A DNA stretch of 64,000 nucleotides, from assembly GCA_040219575.1 (NCBI GenBank), contig JAVJSD010000090.1:20660-84659 (forward strand), given 5' to 3'. Positions 27,473-36,219 of this stretch are shown one piece after another. This DNA comes from JAVJSD01 sp040219575. GTDB lineage: Bacteria; Planctomycetota; Planctomycetia; Pirellulales; Pirellulaceae. A program made the translations under genes and the position numbers. Numbering within the stretch: position 1 is the first letter of the stretch; every line of letters starts with the position of its first letter. A model generated the notes under the pieces. It was not told the DNA's origin, ran no database searches, and saw nothing but the letters and a program-made list of their open reading frames with translations.

Positions 27473-28807
27473 ATGCTCTTCATCCGCACCTGGCAACTCG
27501 GCGTCAAAAGCCTGCTGCTGCACCCGATGCGGTCGCTGCTGACCGTGCTGGGCATCTTCATCGGCGTGGCCAGCGTCATTTGGCTGCTGGCGATTGGTGA
27601 GGGCATCAGCATCAAGGCGCAGGAGCAGATCGAGGGCCTGGGGGCCGACAACGTGATCGTACGGACCATCAAACCGCCCGACGAGTCAACCGGCGGAGGC
27701 GGATTCGGCGCCGTGCCCTACGGGTTGACCCGCGCCGACTTCGAGTTGCTCGACGAAACGATTCCGCACGTCGAAAGCGTGCTGCCGATTCGCGAGTTGC
27801 GGCGGCAGTTTCGCTATCTCGACCGCAGCATGGACGGACGGCTTGTCGGCTGCACGCCCGAGTACGCCGACGTGACGCAGTTGCACGTCGCTCGCGGACG
27901 GTTCTTGACCGATGTCGATGTCGACAAGGCCCACAACAAGTGCGTGCTGGCGGCCGAAGTGGCGGCGCTCATGTTTCCCACCGAAGACCCGCTCGGCAAG
28001 CGCATCTTCCTGGTCGAGTCGCAGCACCAGGATTACTACGAAGTGGTGGGCGTGCTGAAGCACCGCAACGCCACCGCGGCCATCGGCGGTTCGCTCGACG
28101 CGCAGGACTTCTCCAGCGACGTGTATATCCCCATCAGCACGCTCAAGCAGCGGATCGGCGACATGATCGTCACCCGCGGCAACGGGTCGTTCCAGGTCGA
28201 GCAGGTCGAACTCAACCAGGTGACGCTCCGCATCGACCACGTCGACAACGTGCTCCGCACCGCCGAACTCGTCGAGTTCACGCTCACGCCGCATATGCAG
28301 AAGCGCGACATCGCCATCGTCACGCCGCTGGAACTGTTGGAGCAAGCCCGCACCACGCGGTTGATGTTCATGATGTTCATGGGGTTGATCGCGGCCATCT
28401 CGCTGCTGGTGGGCGGCATCGGCATCATGAACATCATGCTCGCCACCGTCACCGAGCGAACGCGCGAGATCGGCATTCGCCGCGCCCTCGGCGCACGGCG
28501 GGGCGACATCGTCCGGCAGTTCCTGGTCGAGACGATCGTGTTGTCGGTGGTCGGCGGCGCGACCGGCGTGCTGGGCGGTTTTGTCTGCCCGTTCTTCATC
28601 AGTTTCGTCCGCACGATGGTCACCGAGTACCGCCCCGACCTGATCGCGAACCTGCCCGAGGTGGTCCGCACGGTCGAACCGACGATCGTGCCGGCTTCCG
28701 TCCCGCTGGCGTTCGGCATCTCGGTGCTGGTGGGGATCGTGTTCGGCATCTATCCGGCGATTCGCGCGGCGCAGATGGATCCGATCGAGGCCCTGCGGCA
28801 TGAGTAG
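27473..28807 (+). CDS. MacB/FtsX-type ABC transporter permease
   Basis: Membrane subunit of 444 residues. The first helix is at about 19-41 (LLTVLGIFIGVASVIWLLAI). A large periplasmic MacB_PCD domain follows. Three C-terminal helices come after it, with MFMGLIAAISLLVGGIGIMN and a TERTREIGIRRALGARRGDI coupling loop that contacts the ATPase. This is the standard FtsX/MacB topology. Unlike E. coli MacB the ATPase is a separate polypeptide. Together with the upstream adaptor it should form a tripartite exporter; the cargo is unknown. Confidence 0.93.
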   Translation: MLFIRTWQLGVKSLLLHPMRSLLTVLGIFIGVASVIWLLAIGEGISIKAQEQIEGLGADNVIVRTIKPPDESTGGGGFGAVPYGLTRADFELLDETIPHVESVLPIRELRRQFRYLDRSMDGRLVGCTPEYADVTQLHVARGRFLTDVDVDKAHNKCVLAAEVAALMFPTEDPLGKRIFLVESQHQDYYEVVGVLKHRNATAAIGGSLDAQDFSSDVYIPISTLKQRIGDMIVTRGNGSFQVEQVELNQVTLRIDHVDNVLRTAELVEFTLTPHMQKRDIAIVTPLELLEQARTTRLMFMMFMGLIAAISLLVGGIGIMNIMLATVTERTREIGIRRALGARRGDIVRQFLVETIVLSVVGGATGVLGGFVCPFFISFVRTMVTEYRPDLIANLPEVVRTVEPTIVPASVPLAFGISVLVGIVFGIYPAIRAAQMDPIEALRHE

Positions 28808-29023
28808 GGGGCGGGAGGTGAGTAGTGAGTAGTGAGTAGTGAGTAGTGAGTAGTGAGTGGTGAGTGGTGAAGGTCGGCCGCGATTCTCACTCCAAGCCGA
28901 CGACTTGTCGTCGTGGTTTGGTGAGTAGGTGAGTAGGTGAGTGGTGAAGGTCGGCCGCGATTCTTACTCCAAGCCGACGACTTGTCGTCGTGAGTGGGTG
29001 CGGGGGTGTGGGCGGAGGGTTGC
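28808..29023. repeat. GTGAGTA heptamers and a duplicated 50-bp block
   Basis: GTGAGTA-type units fill about 28817-28870. A 50-bp block containing GGTCGGCCGCGATTCT and the CGACGAC-TTGT-CGTCG hairpin occurs at about 28864-28913 and again at 28943-28992, with further heptamers between the copies. Confidence 0.8.
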
Positions 29024-29425
29024 GTGTCTCCGATGACTTCCGCCTCCGACAGCGACGACGAATTGCGGCTGGCGCCGGACGAGGCGGCGACGCGCGAGCA
29101 GACGCTGGCGAAACTCGACGGCCGGCGACACGCCGCCCTACCGCTCAGCGACGACGACCGGCGGCGCATCGCACCGTTGCAGCGGCCCCGACCGCGATTC
29201 ACGATCGCCGAGATGTTGACGGTCACCACGGTCGTGTGCGTCGGCCTGGCGGGCGCCTCCACGCTTCCACGCGGCGTGTTCGCCGGCGCGTCCGGCATCG
29301 CGGCCCTGATCCTGTTGCTCACGCTTCAATTCACCACCAGCATCTCGCGCGGACTTCGCATGACGCTGTGGTGCCTGCTAGGCGCCTACTTGATCGCGGC
29401 CGCCGCGTCGTTGTTGGTGAGGTAA
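29024..29425 (+). CDS. Small membrane protein of unknown function
   Basis: A protein of about 133 residues. The acidic N-terminal half (SDSDDELRLAPDEAATREQ) is cytoplasmic in type. It is followed by RPRFTIAEMLTVTTVVCVGL and two or three hydrophobic segments (about 63-80, 82-100 and 108-127). No family is recognised. GTG at 29024 is chosen because GGAGG lies 5 nt upstream; ATG at 29033 is the alternative. It lies between the exporter operon and a Gfo/Idh/MocA gene. Confidence 0.6.
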   Translation: MSPMTSASDSDDELRLAPDEAATREQTLAKLDGRRHAALPLSDDDRRRIAPLQRPRPRFTIAEMLTVTTVVCVGLAGASTLPRGVFAGASGIAALILLLTLQFTTSISRGLRMTLWCLLGAYLIAAAASLLVR

Positions 29426-29652
29426 TGAACGGCCGCAAAGCCTTCATCCTTTCCCCTTCATCCTTCATCCCTCCCAGCCTTCGCTATTTTCTTTATGGCG
29501 AACGCCGGAGGTTGACGCAGCACGTCGCCGGGAACGAAAATCAGGGAGCCGTTGATGTTCCCGCCTTCCCTCTCCCACCTGCCGATCGTCGTTGCTCTCG
29601 CCCGCTCCGCGTTGGGTGGAATGCGGCGCGGCGGTCGGCTATTCTGCACCCT

Positions 29653-30957
29653 ATGAACGCCACGCCTGAGAGTCGCCTCGGATTGCCCTTTCCCACACAC
29701 CGTCTCCGCGGCGGCATGGTCGGAACGGGCATGATCTTCGACGAAACCTATCGCCCCTTCTTCGAGGCGGCCTACGCCAATGGCGTGTACGACCGCCGCT
29801 TCGGCGTCTGCGAGGTCGACCTGGCCGCGGTCGCCAGTCGCACGGGCAAACGGGCCGAGGCGTATCGCGACGCATCGCGGGGAAAGATCGGCGAATTCGC
29901 CAGTTTCAAAGAGCCCAATGCAATCAGCCAATTGCTCGAAGCGGGCGTCGATTTCGTTTGTGTGGCGACGCCCGACAACCGCCACTTCGAGGCGGCCTTC
30001 CAAGCACTTTCCGCCGGCAAGCACACGATTATCGAAAAGCCGTCGGTGCTGTCGCTCGGCGAACTCGACGAATTGGATCGTGTGGCCCGCGAGCAGAAGG
30101 TGCTGGCCAAGATCGTCTACCACAAACTGTACGATCCCGATCACAAGAAGCTCCGCACGCTGGTGCACGAGGGAACGCTCAAGCATGTGAACAACGGCTA
30201 CTGCACGCTGTTGGAGCCGAAGCAGATTTCCGGAGCGCAGTTCGCCGAGTGGATCACCGGCCGCAATCCCGGCACGTATGTGGCCGTGCACTACATCAAG
30301 CTGATCGACTTCTCGTTCGGTGGGAAATTGAAGAGCGTCTCCTGCACCGGGCAGCGCGGCATCGTGGGACCGAAGGACGGCCCCACGTGGGATTCGACGC
30401 AGCTGCGGATGATGTACGAGTACGACGACGGCCGCGAGGCGGCGTTCGACATCCACACCAGTTGGGTCATGCCCGATAACTTCCCCGGCTACGTCGAACA
30501 GGAAGTGCAGTTCCGCTTCGACAACGGCGTGTGGTTCGGCCATAGCCGCAAGCGAGGCGTGGAGTGCACCGTCGAAGGCCGCACGCCCCTCGACATGAAG
30601 ATCTCGATCAACAACCACTACAACGGCACGTTCTTCGAGCCGCACGGCGAGTACGCCCAGCGGGGCTACGGCGTGGAGGTCATCGAACGCTTCGCCCGCG
30701 AAGTGGCCAACGTCGAATTCGGCGGCCCGGCCGAACAGCGCGACCAGCGACTAGAGCAGACGCGCGGCCTGAACTACAACGACGTCTCCGCCGACCGGCA
30801 GGTCGTCGCCACGGTGCAGGCCATGGAGGCGATCCTCGAGGAGCACGCCGCCGGCCGTCCGAACTGCGTGGTCAATGTCAACGACAAGAACGGCGGCCTG
30901 GTCCTGTACGCACCCGGAAATAGTGAACCTCGGGTGCTGTATGAAGGGGAGGTTTGA
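29653..30957 (+). CDS. Gfo/Idh/MocA family oxidoreductase (longer subtype)
   Basis: NAD(P)-binding dehydrogenase of 434 residues. The Rossmann strand GGMVGTGMIFDETYRPFFE is followed by FVCVATPDNRHFEAA and IIEKPSVLS with the conserved Glu-Lys-Pro. The substrate domain contains VHYIKLIDF and DGREAAFDIHTSW. This subtype is longer than the protein at 22357 and clearly not a recent duplicate of it. The ATG is chosen by the start of the conserved block. Its stop codon is immediately followed by an AATCTGA-type heptamer tract in reverse orientation. Substrate unknown. Confidence 0.88.
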   Translation: MNATPESRLGLPFPTHRLRGGMVGTGMIFDETYRPFFEAAYANGVYDRRFGVCEVDLAAVASRTGKRAEAYRDASRGKIGEFASFKEPNAISQLLEAGVDFVCVATPDNRHFEAAFQALSAGKHTIIEKPSVLSLGELDELDRVAREQKVLAKIVYHKLYDPDHKKLRTLVHEGTLKHVNNGYCTLLEPKQISGAQFAEWITGRNPGTYVAVHYIKLIDFSFGGKLKSVSCTGQRGIVGPKDGPTWDSTQLRMMYEYDDGREAAFDIHTSWVMPDNFPGYVEQEVQFRFDNGVWFGHSRKRGVECTVEGRTPLDMKISINNHYNGTFFEPHGEYAQRGYGVEVIERFAREVANVEFGGPAEQRDQRLEQTRGLNYNDVSADRQVVATVQAMEAILEEHAAGRPNCVVNVNDKNGGLVLYAPGNSEPRVLYEGEV

Positions 30958-31066
30958 TTGCAGATTTCAGATTGCAGATTTCAGATTGGAAGAAGAGAAG
31001 AAGGCGGAACCGCTGATGAACGCTAATTGGCGCTCATGGAATCTTTCCGACGGGCATGGCGCGAAG
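30957..31066. repeat. Heptamer tract and CCGCTGATGAACGCTAAT element
   Basis: GATTTCAGATTGCAG-type heptamers run from the stop codon at 30957 to about 30988. A CCGCTGATGAACGCTAAT unit at about 31008-31027 is shared with the hairpin at 57946-58024. Confidence 0.65.
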
Positions 31067-31891
31067 ATGACTTGTGCATTCGCCTTGTTGTTCATCTTGG
31101 GAGCTTGTCGCTGTGCGTTCGCCCAAGATGCATCCGAAGAACTGAAGTCGGATTCGCGTGCTGTGTCCGATGCGCTAACTAGCGTCCGCAAGCTTGAGCC
31201 GAAGTCGTATCACCGCTTCCTGCGCGACGCGGCGAGAATTCTCCCGCCCCAGTGCGTCGGCCAACCATGGAGTGATGTTACAACGGCCATCGAAGGGCAA
31301 ATGTGTCCGCTCGTCTATTCGCGGGACAATGGGGATCTTTTGCAGCGCTACTATCTCGCGGAGGGACAAGCAATCTCATTTCGCAACGGTCGAACGCTCG
31401 ATGCCTACGTTTGGCTGTCCGGAAAGAATGCCGATCTTCGGCGACCATCTCGTCCTGAGACGGTCTTTGAGGCCAGCATCATGCTCGCCGACGAAATCAA
31501 CGCGGACTACGAAGAGTTGATCAAGCAAGAGCGATATCCTCGCGGATCGGTTCTCGATGTGGTCCTTCGCTCACCCGAAGTCGAACGCGAAGGCTCGCGC
31601 TGGCCGACCGTGAAGAGGGTCCTGGTCAAATACGGTTCGATCATTACTCGTTACGGCGTCTCCCACGGCTTCAGCGTCATCGTCGAATTAACCGCTTCCC
31701 GCGAACATGACATCGGTGAGAAGCGAATGTATTTCTTTGTTCGTAGCGACCTGGATCCGAAAGGGGACGACAAGGACATCGCTGCTGGAAGTGCATCCAC
31801 GGACACCTTAGGTGCGGTCCAAGGATTTGGAGGCAACGAATGGTGGCGTTCAACGGCGGACGAGAAGAAATACTTGAAGGTGCAGCCCTAG
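31067..31891 (+). CDS. Secreted protein of unknown function, AT-richer than its neighbours
   Basis: A protein of 274 residues. The start ATG at 31067 gives a clear signal peptide (CAFALLFILGACRCAFAQ). The mature part is mixed alpha/beta, rich in charged residues, with two Cys. No family is recognised. Sampled 60-base lines have about 47-52% GC against roughly 65% in neighbouring genes, and codon third positions are much less GC-biased. That suggests recent acquisition. An in-frame ATG at 31017 falls within a dispersed repeat and is less likely to be the start. It has no obvious partner; heptamer repeats flank it on both sides. Confidence 0.65.
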   Translation: MTCAFALLFILGACRCAFAQDASEELKSDSRAVSDALTSVRKLEPKSYHRFLRDAARILPPQCVGQPWSDVTTAIEGQMCPLVYSRDNGDLLQRYYLAEGQAISFRNGRTLDAYVWLSGKNADLRRPSRPETVFEASIMLADEINADYEELIKQERYPRGSVLDVVLRSPEVEREGSRWPTVKRVLVKYGSIITRYGVSHGFSVIVELTASREHDIGEKRMYFFVRSDLDPKGDDKDIAAGSASTDTLGAVQGFGGNEWWRSTADEKKYLKVQP

Positions 31892-32073
31892 ATCATTGGT
31901 CAACAGTTCACCCTCCAACTACTGAAATCTGACATCCCCCAGCGAACCTCAGCCGTTCCCAAGTACACCTACTCACGTACTCACCTAATCACCACGGCGA
32001 CGACAAGTCGTCGGCGTGGATCGAAGCCGCCCTCGCCAATTACCACTCACCTCTCACCACTCACCTAACCACC
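31892..32073. repeat. TCACCTAC/TCACCAC heptamer tract with CGACGAC hairpin
   Basis: Heptamer-like TCACCTA and TCACCAC units fill about 31968-32070, interrupted at 31996-32020 by a CGACGAC-aa-GTCGTCG palindrome. The tract reaches the aminotransferase ATG, so no Shine-Dalgarno sequence is present there. Confidence 0.75.
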
Positions 32074-33483
32074 ATGGCCACTGCTGAAAAGAAGAAGTTC
32101 GACTTTCCGGTCATCCAGCATGCGGGCGAGGAGGCGTCGAACGACGTCCGCGAACGCCTCGTGCAGGTCGAACCGCTGGCGCTGCGGACGTATACGCCGT
32201 CGCTGGCCGTGTTGGACAAAAGCGCCGGCAGCTATCACTGGACGCCCGAGGGCCGCAAGCTGGCCGATTTTTCGTCCGGCGTGCTGGTCGCCAACCTGGG
32301 CCACAATCCGAAACGCTGGTGGTCGCGGGTGATCGAGTACATGGGGCTCGAGGCACTCAAGACGGCCGGCGAATTCGTCGAGGCCAAAACGCTCACCGCC
32401 TACAACGCCGTCACCGATCTGGAGGTGCTGGCTTGCGAGCGGCTGCTGGCCAACATGCAGGCCGAACCTGGCGGCGCCCGCATGGAGCAGGTCATGTGGT
32501 CGGCCAGCGGCAGCGAGGCGATTCAAAAATCGCTGTGGGCGGCGATGGCCCGCACGCCCGGCCGCAACATGATCCTCGCCACCCGGCACGGCTTCCACGG
32601 CAAGAAGGGGCTCGCCGGCGCGGTGACCGGCAGCGAGCAGGACAAGGAGCGCGACGGCCGCGTGCGGTTCTTGAGTCTGCCGCGCGAGGAGTGCATCGAC
32701 CTGGAGCGCCGTCGTCAGCCGATCGACCTCGCGCCGTACCAGGCCGAACTCGACGCCCTGTGGAACGAGTGCGGCGAGAAGATCTGCTGCCTGATCACCG
32801 AGCCGTACCTGGGAGGCGGCGGCTCGTATCATCCGCAGCCCGAGTACATGCAGATGCTGCAAAACTTCTGCCGCCAGCACGACGTGCTGTTGATCTTCGA
32901 CGAGATTCAGGCCAACTTCGGCCGCACCGGCCCGATGTACGCCTTCACGCAGTACGGCGTCGAGCCCGACATCGTCTGCCTGGGCAAGGGGCTCGGCAAC
33001 GGGATTCCGGTCAGCGCCGCGGTGGGCCGATCCGACGTCTTCGCCGCGCTCAAGTACGGCGAGGGAAGCGACACCTGGAGCGCCAATCCGCTGGCCAGCG
33101 CCGCGGTGCTGGCGACGCTCGACGAATTTGAATCGGCCGACGTCATCGGCCAGGGACAGCGACTGTCGCAGGTGTTGGAGGCCGGCCTGGTGCGGCTGAA
33201 AGACACCGGCGCCGTGCGGCACATCCGCGGCGAGGGCTGCGTGTGGGGCGTCGAATGTCAGGCGGTCGGGGAGACGTCCGCCGACGACGTGGCCAACGCC
33301 TGCGTCGAAGCTTGCTACCTCGGCGACGAGCAGGGCCGGGCGATTCATTTGCTCGGGCCGCTGGCGGGCAAGGTGATTCGCGTCAGCCCGCCGCTGACGA
33401 TGCCGCCCGACGAGGCCCGCGACTATCTCGACGCCATGCAAGGTCGGTTCGCCGCGGTGGTCGGCCGACTGCGGAGCAAGTAG
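32074..33483 (+). CDS. Class III PLP-dependent aminotransferase
   Basis: Fold-type I aminotransferase of 469 residues. Landmarks are ASGSEAIQKSLWAA (phosphate-binding loop), RHGFHGKKG, the Asp of LLIFDEIQANFGRTG that pairs with the pyridine nitrogen, and Lys305 in CLGKGLGNG as the Schiff-base lysine. The family uses omega-amino donors such as ornithine, acetylornithine, GABA or diamines; the exact substrate cannot be read. The ATG follows heptamer repeats directly. A strong hairpin 46 bp past the stop separates it from the convergent HDOD gene. Confidence 0.9.
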   Translation: MATAEKKKFDFPVIQHAGEEASNDVRERLVQVEPLALRTYTPSLAVLDKSAGSYHWTPEGRKLADFSSGVLVANLGHNPKRWWSRVIEYMGLEALKTAGEFVEAKTLTAYNAVTDLEVLACERLLANMQAEPGGARMEQVMWSASGSEAIQKSLWAAMARTPGRNMILATRHGFHGKKGLAGAVTGSEQDKERDGRVRFLSLPREECIDLERRRQPIDLAPYQAELDALWNECGEKICCLITEPYLGGGGSYHPQPEYMQMLQNFCRQHDVLLIFDEIQANFGRTGPMYAFTQYGVEPDIVCLGKGLGNGIPVSAAVGRSDVFAALKYGEGSDTWSANPLASAAVLATLDEFESADVIGQGQRLSQVLEAGLVRLKDTGAVRHIRGEGCVWGVECQAVGETSADDVANACVEACYLGDEQGRAIHLLGPLAGKVIRVSPPLTMPPDEARDYLDAMQGRFAAVVGRLRSK

Positions 33484-33528
33484 TTCGCATCAATCCAGCC
33501 GCCAAGAGAAACGGCTGCCAAGAAACGA

Positions 33529-33561
33529 GCAACGCCGAGGACGCGGGATCCTCGGCGTTGC
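33529..33561. terminator. Bidirectional hairpin terminator between convergent genes
   Basis: A perfect 13-bp stem (GCAACGCCGAGGA and its complement) encloses a 7-nt loop, midway between the aminotransferase stop and the HDOD stop. No long T-tract follows on either strand, so termination strength is uncertain. Confidence 0.7.
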
Positions 33562-33592
33562 GTGATTCTTGGCCGGCGGCAAGCGCTGTGGG

Positions 33593-34504
33593 TCAGGCGC
33601 TCGCGTCGGCGGTTTCGTTGTAGCTGTCGACCAGCGAACGACCGGGAACGGCCAGCTTCAAGACCGGCGCGAACTCCTCGAAGTCGGTATCGACCTGGCC
33701 CAGCAGATCGACGATCTCCGGCCACTCGGGGCCGCGCAGCTTGGCGTAGATTTCCTCGAATCGCTCGCGTTCGCCCCAGCTCGGATCGCTCGCCGAGGGC
33801 AACAGCGCCGACAGGCTGACGGCCAGCTTGTTCGGCTCCGGCGTTTCGGCGGCCAGCAGTTCGTCCAGGTCGGCGTGCACTTCGATCAGCACCGCGAACT
33901 CTTCCGGCAGGCTCCAGCCGCGCGCCATCACGCCGGCGGCTTCCGCGTGCGTCCATCCGAATCGCTCTTTCTCGAGCTCCGACAAACGCGACCGCCCGGC
34001 CTCACGCCCGTCGAGCAGTTCCTCGTATTGTTGCGGCAGCTCCTTGGCCAGCAGGGGCACCGCCATGTCTTGCAGCAAGGCCGCGGCGAACAGGTCTTCC
34101 GCGTCCTTTAGGCCCAGCAGCCGTCCCACGGCGCGAGCGAACAGGCCGCGGCGAAGCGAGTCCTGCCACAGGCTCTTGAGATCGAAGGGACCGCACTTGG
34201 GATTGGGCATCAGACTGAACACCGCGCTCCACAGCGCGAAGTTCTTGATCGTGCGAATCCCGACCAGCGTGATCGCCAACTTGACGCTGGAGATCTCCCG
34301 CGAGAAACCGAAGTACGACGAATTGACGAACCGCAATACCTGGCCGGTCAGACCCGGGTCGGACTCGATCGGTACCGCGAACTCCTCGGGACCGTTCTCG
34401 GGATCCTGGGAGAGTTCCAGCAGGCGAATAGCGCTTTGCGGCAACGCCGGCAGTTGAGCGCCCGCGAGTAGCTGCTTGAGGTCAGGTTTCTCGGAGTTGG
34501 ACAT
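33593..34504 (-). CDS. HDOD domain protein
   Basis: HDOD domains are HD-related signalling modules that usually lack phosphodiesterase activity. The 303-residue protein begins with a PQSAIRLLELSQDP segment, then VLRFVNSSYFGFSREISSVK and ALTLVGI-type motifs, which are diagnostic. AAALLQDMAVPLL replaces the HD pair, so hydrolysis is unlikely. The ATG at 34504 is preferred over an upstream in-frame ATG because the conserved domain begins soon after; AGGGA lies about 10 nt upstream. No CheY or GGDEF partner adjoins, so it probably acts as a stand-alone regulator. Confidence 0.88.
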   Translation of the reverse strand: MSNSEKPDLKQLLAGAQLPALPQSAIRLLELSQDPENGPEEFAVPIESDPGLTGQVLRFVNSSYFGFSREISSVKLAITLVGIRTIKNFALWSAVFSLMPNPKCGPFDLKSLWQDSLRRGLFARAVGRLLGLKDAEDLFAAALLQDMAVPLLAKELPQQYEELLDGREAGRSRLSELEKERFGWTHAEAAGVMARGWSLPEEFAVLIEVHADLDELLAAETPEPNKLAVSLSALLPSASDPSWGERERFEEIYAKLRGPEWPEIVDLLGQVDTDFEEFAPVLKLAVPGRSLVDSYNETADASA

Positions 34505-34964
34505 GGCGACTGAATCCCTGCAAGGGTGTTTCTGAATTCCCACTTCCCGCGTGAGGCCGTGATCGAGTCGGAAGCGATCGCAGAATTTGGCCACGTTGAA
34601 ACCTACGTCACGCCCCCCACCTCAGCAAATCAGCACTGCGTGAAACTGGCTGGATGCGCGCCGTTTGCGAGTCGGTTCGTGCGGCTTGTTTTGTTCGCAA
34701 CGGCGTGGCGTACCGCGTTCCCGGCCGATCGTGTTGATCCGACGCTGCGCCGACCGGCCGCATGTTGCCAATCGGCAACGCGTCGGCCCCACGCAACAAT
34801 TTCGCGAGGCGCTGCAAGTGACGCCCTGCCTTCGCCTTGGGCGTCGTGGGGAGAAGTTCGGCGGGGAATTGGTCCGCGCGTTGCGTTTTTACGCTGGGCA
34901 CAACGCCTTCGCGGGAGCCGAGGGCGAAGCCGTCCGCCGCGCCCTTTCGCACGGAACCGCCTTC
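34505..34964. other. Intergenic region, nothing recognised
   Basis: No gene, repeat family member or RNA was recognised. Overlapping short frames exist on both strands without conserved motifs. The left edge should contain the HDOD promoter. Confidence 0.4.
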
Positions 34965-35351
34965 ATGGTCCGATCGCTGACTCGCTCATCCGACTTCGAA
35001 TTAAGTCGCTGGTTCGTCGCCGCGGCGCTGGTGCTGCTCGCCGCCGCTTTGCTCACCAGCATGGGAAATACGGTCGTTGCCGGGGCGGGGCCCGAAAGCT
35101 CCGCGGAAGGCGCCAACTGGAGCGCCGGCCAGAACGAGGTGGACGTCTGGAGGCGAACCACGCGTGGCTGGGAGCGGATGTCTTCGTGGCAGGCCGCTCG
35201 GCCGCGTTCGGTCGCTCCGCCGCCGCTGGCGCGGATCAGCCCACTGCTGCCGGCCGCGCTGATGCTGTTGATCTCGGTCGCGGCCCTGCTCGCCTTCACC
35301 ACGTCGCCGACGGCCAGGTCCAAAGTGACGCTCTCCGCCAGCCGGCGTTAG
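34965..35351 (+). CDS. Small two-helix membrane protein of unknown function
   Basis: A protein of 128 residues. A first hydrophobic segment (WFVAAALVLLAAALLTSMG, about 16-34) is followed by a 60-residue soluble loop with several Trp (NWSAGQNEVDVW, RGWERMSSWQ) and a second helix (LLPAALMLLISVAALLAFT, about 98-116). The C-terminus is basic. No family is recognised. The start could lie further upstream in the same frame, but that part looks random. It converges with another small membrane protein gene. Confidence 0.5.
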   Translation: MVRSLTRSSDFELSRWFVAAALVLLAAALLTSMGNTVVAGAGPESSAEGANWSAGQNEVDVWRRTTRGWERMSSWQAARPRSVAPPPLARISPLLPAALMLLISVAALLAFTTSPTARSKVTLSASRR

Positions 35352-35389
35352 CTCGTCCGGGTCAGCGAGTCTGGCTCAGCGAGTCTGGC

Positions 35390-35602
35390 TCAGCGACGGC
35401 GACTGGCGGCCGCAAAACACGACGCAAACGGCGCCTGCTGGCTCGTCGACGCATCGTCGAAATTGACCAGATGCTTGGGAAGCTCCGGCGGCCAGGCGCC
35501 GGTCAGGTGAATGACCACCTCGGTGACCGCCGTTCCCAACGCCATCGAGGCTCCCAGCAAGAGCCAAACGGCCGCCGTCTTGATCCATGCCTGTCGTGTC
35601 AT
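35390..35602 (-). CDS. Possible small single-helix membrane protein
   Basis: A 70-residue frame with one hydrophobic helix (AAVWLLLGASMALGTAVTEV, about 10-29) and a short Ser/Ala-rich tail. Short tandem copies of GCGAGTCTGGCTCA lie just past its stop. No homologous family is recognised and the ribosome-binding site is weak, so this is a tentative call. Confidence 0.4.
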   Translation of the reverse strand: MTRQAWIKTAAVWLLLGASMALGTAVTEVVIHLTGAWPPELPKHLVNFDDASTSQQAPFASCFAAASRRR

Positions 35603-35692
35603 CTCGCTGCGCCGTCAAAGAGGTTGCCGTGTGAGGCAAACCTAGCTCACGTTCGCAGCGCGGGCGAATTCAGAAAGGTCGCGGGACGACGC
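35603..35692. other. Spacer between small gene and terminator
   Basis: No feature seen apart from the start of the A-tract (T-tract on the minus strand) at 35693. Confidence 0.4.
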
Positions 35693-35733
35693 AAAAAAAA
35701 ACCGCGAGCCGCATCGTGAGAGGCGGCTCGCGG
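35693..35733 (-). terminator. Intrinsic terminator, minus strand
   Basis: Read on the minus strand, an 11-bp perfect GC-rich stem (CCGCGAGCCGC with its complement, 35702-35712 and 35723-35733, 10-nt loop) is followed by nine consecutive T. This is the clearest Rho-independent terminator in the window. No minus-strand protein gene lies upstream of it, which points to a non-coding transcript. Confidence 0.85.
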
Positions 35734-35882
35734 CCATGTGGGAAAACCCCCGGCGATTGCAGCGAGTGGAGCTGCTGGGAGACAGGCGGAAGTCGAGCGT
35801 GCTAGGCACTTGCCCGTGATGACTTCGGCCTACCCTGTAAAATGGTCCCTCTGCCGTAATTCTTGCCGGAGGTTTTTATTCC
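35693..35882 (-). ncRNA. Candidate structured small RNA (6S-like rod) ending at an intrinsic terminator
   Basis: On the minus strand a TACAAT -10 box at 35889-35894 would start a transcript of about 190 nt. Pairings visible in plus-strand coordinates: 35747-35754 with 35865-35872 (8 bp, one G-U only valid on the minus strand); 35777-35780 with 35846-35849; 35782-35784 with 35836-35838; 35785-35787 with 35828-35830; 35789-35794 with 35821-35826; and an apical hairpin at 35805-35814. Between the outer and inner stems is a large bubble whose 3' side forms a 5-bp hairpin (35759-35775). A closed rod with a central bubble and about 190 nt length resembles 6S RNA. No clear -35 box was found. The structure is directly visible; the 6S identity is inference. 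Confidence 0.5.
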
Positions 35883-35894
35883 TGCTGTATTGTA

Positions 35895-36219
35895 GTTCGC
35901 CGTCGCCGGAGGAGCGGCGCGACAGCAGACTACATCGGCATTTTAGGGCGAAGGGTTCGGCGGAACAGCGACAATCCGACGAATTTCGTCGGAAATCACC
36001 CACACCGCTTGTTCTGACCGTCACCTCCCCCATCACTGGGGAGCAAGGCGGTCAAAAACGATACATTTTCCCGCCGATCTGGTTTAATGGAGCAAGGCCC
36101 GGGCGGCCCCTTGTCCCTTACTTCCACGGCGTCGTTTCCACCACGGCCACGCCGGCGGCGATCTCTGGTGGATCGCGGGAACCGGTCTTCTTCATTTCGC
36201 ACAGGTTCGCTGCAGACCA
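35895..36219. other. Upstream region shared by the candidate RNA and the PSD1 gene
   Basis: No gene is supported. CTCCCC-catcact-GGGGAG is a small hairpin at about 36028-36046. Base composition is less GC-rich than in the flanking genes, as expected for promoter sequence. Confidence 0.4.
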
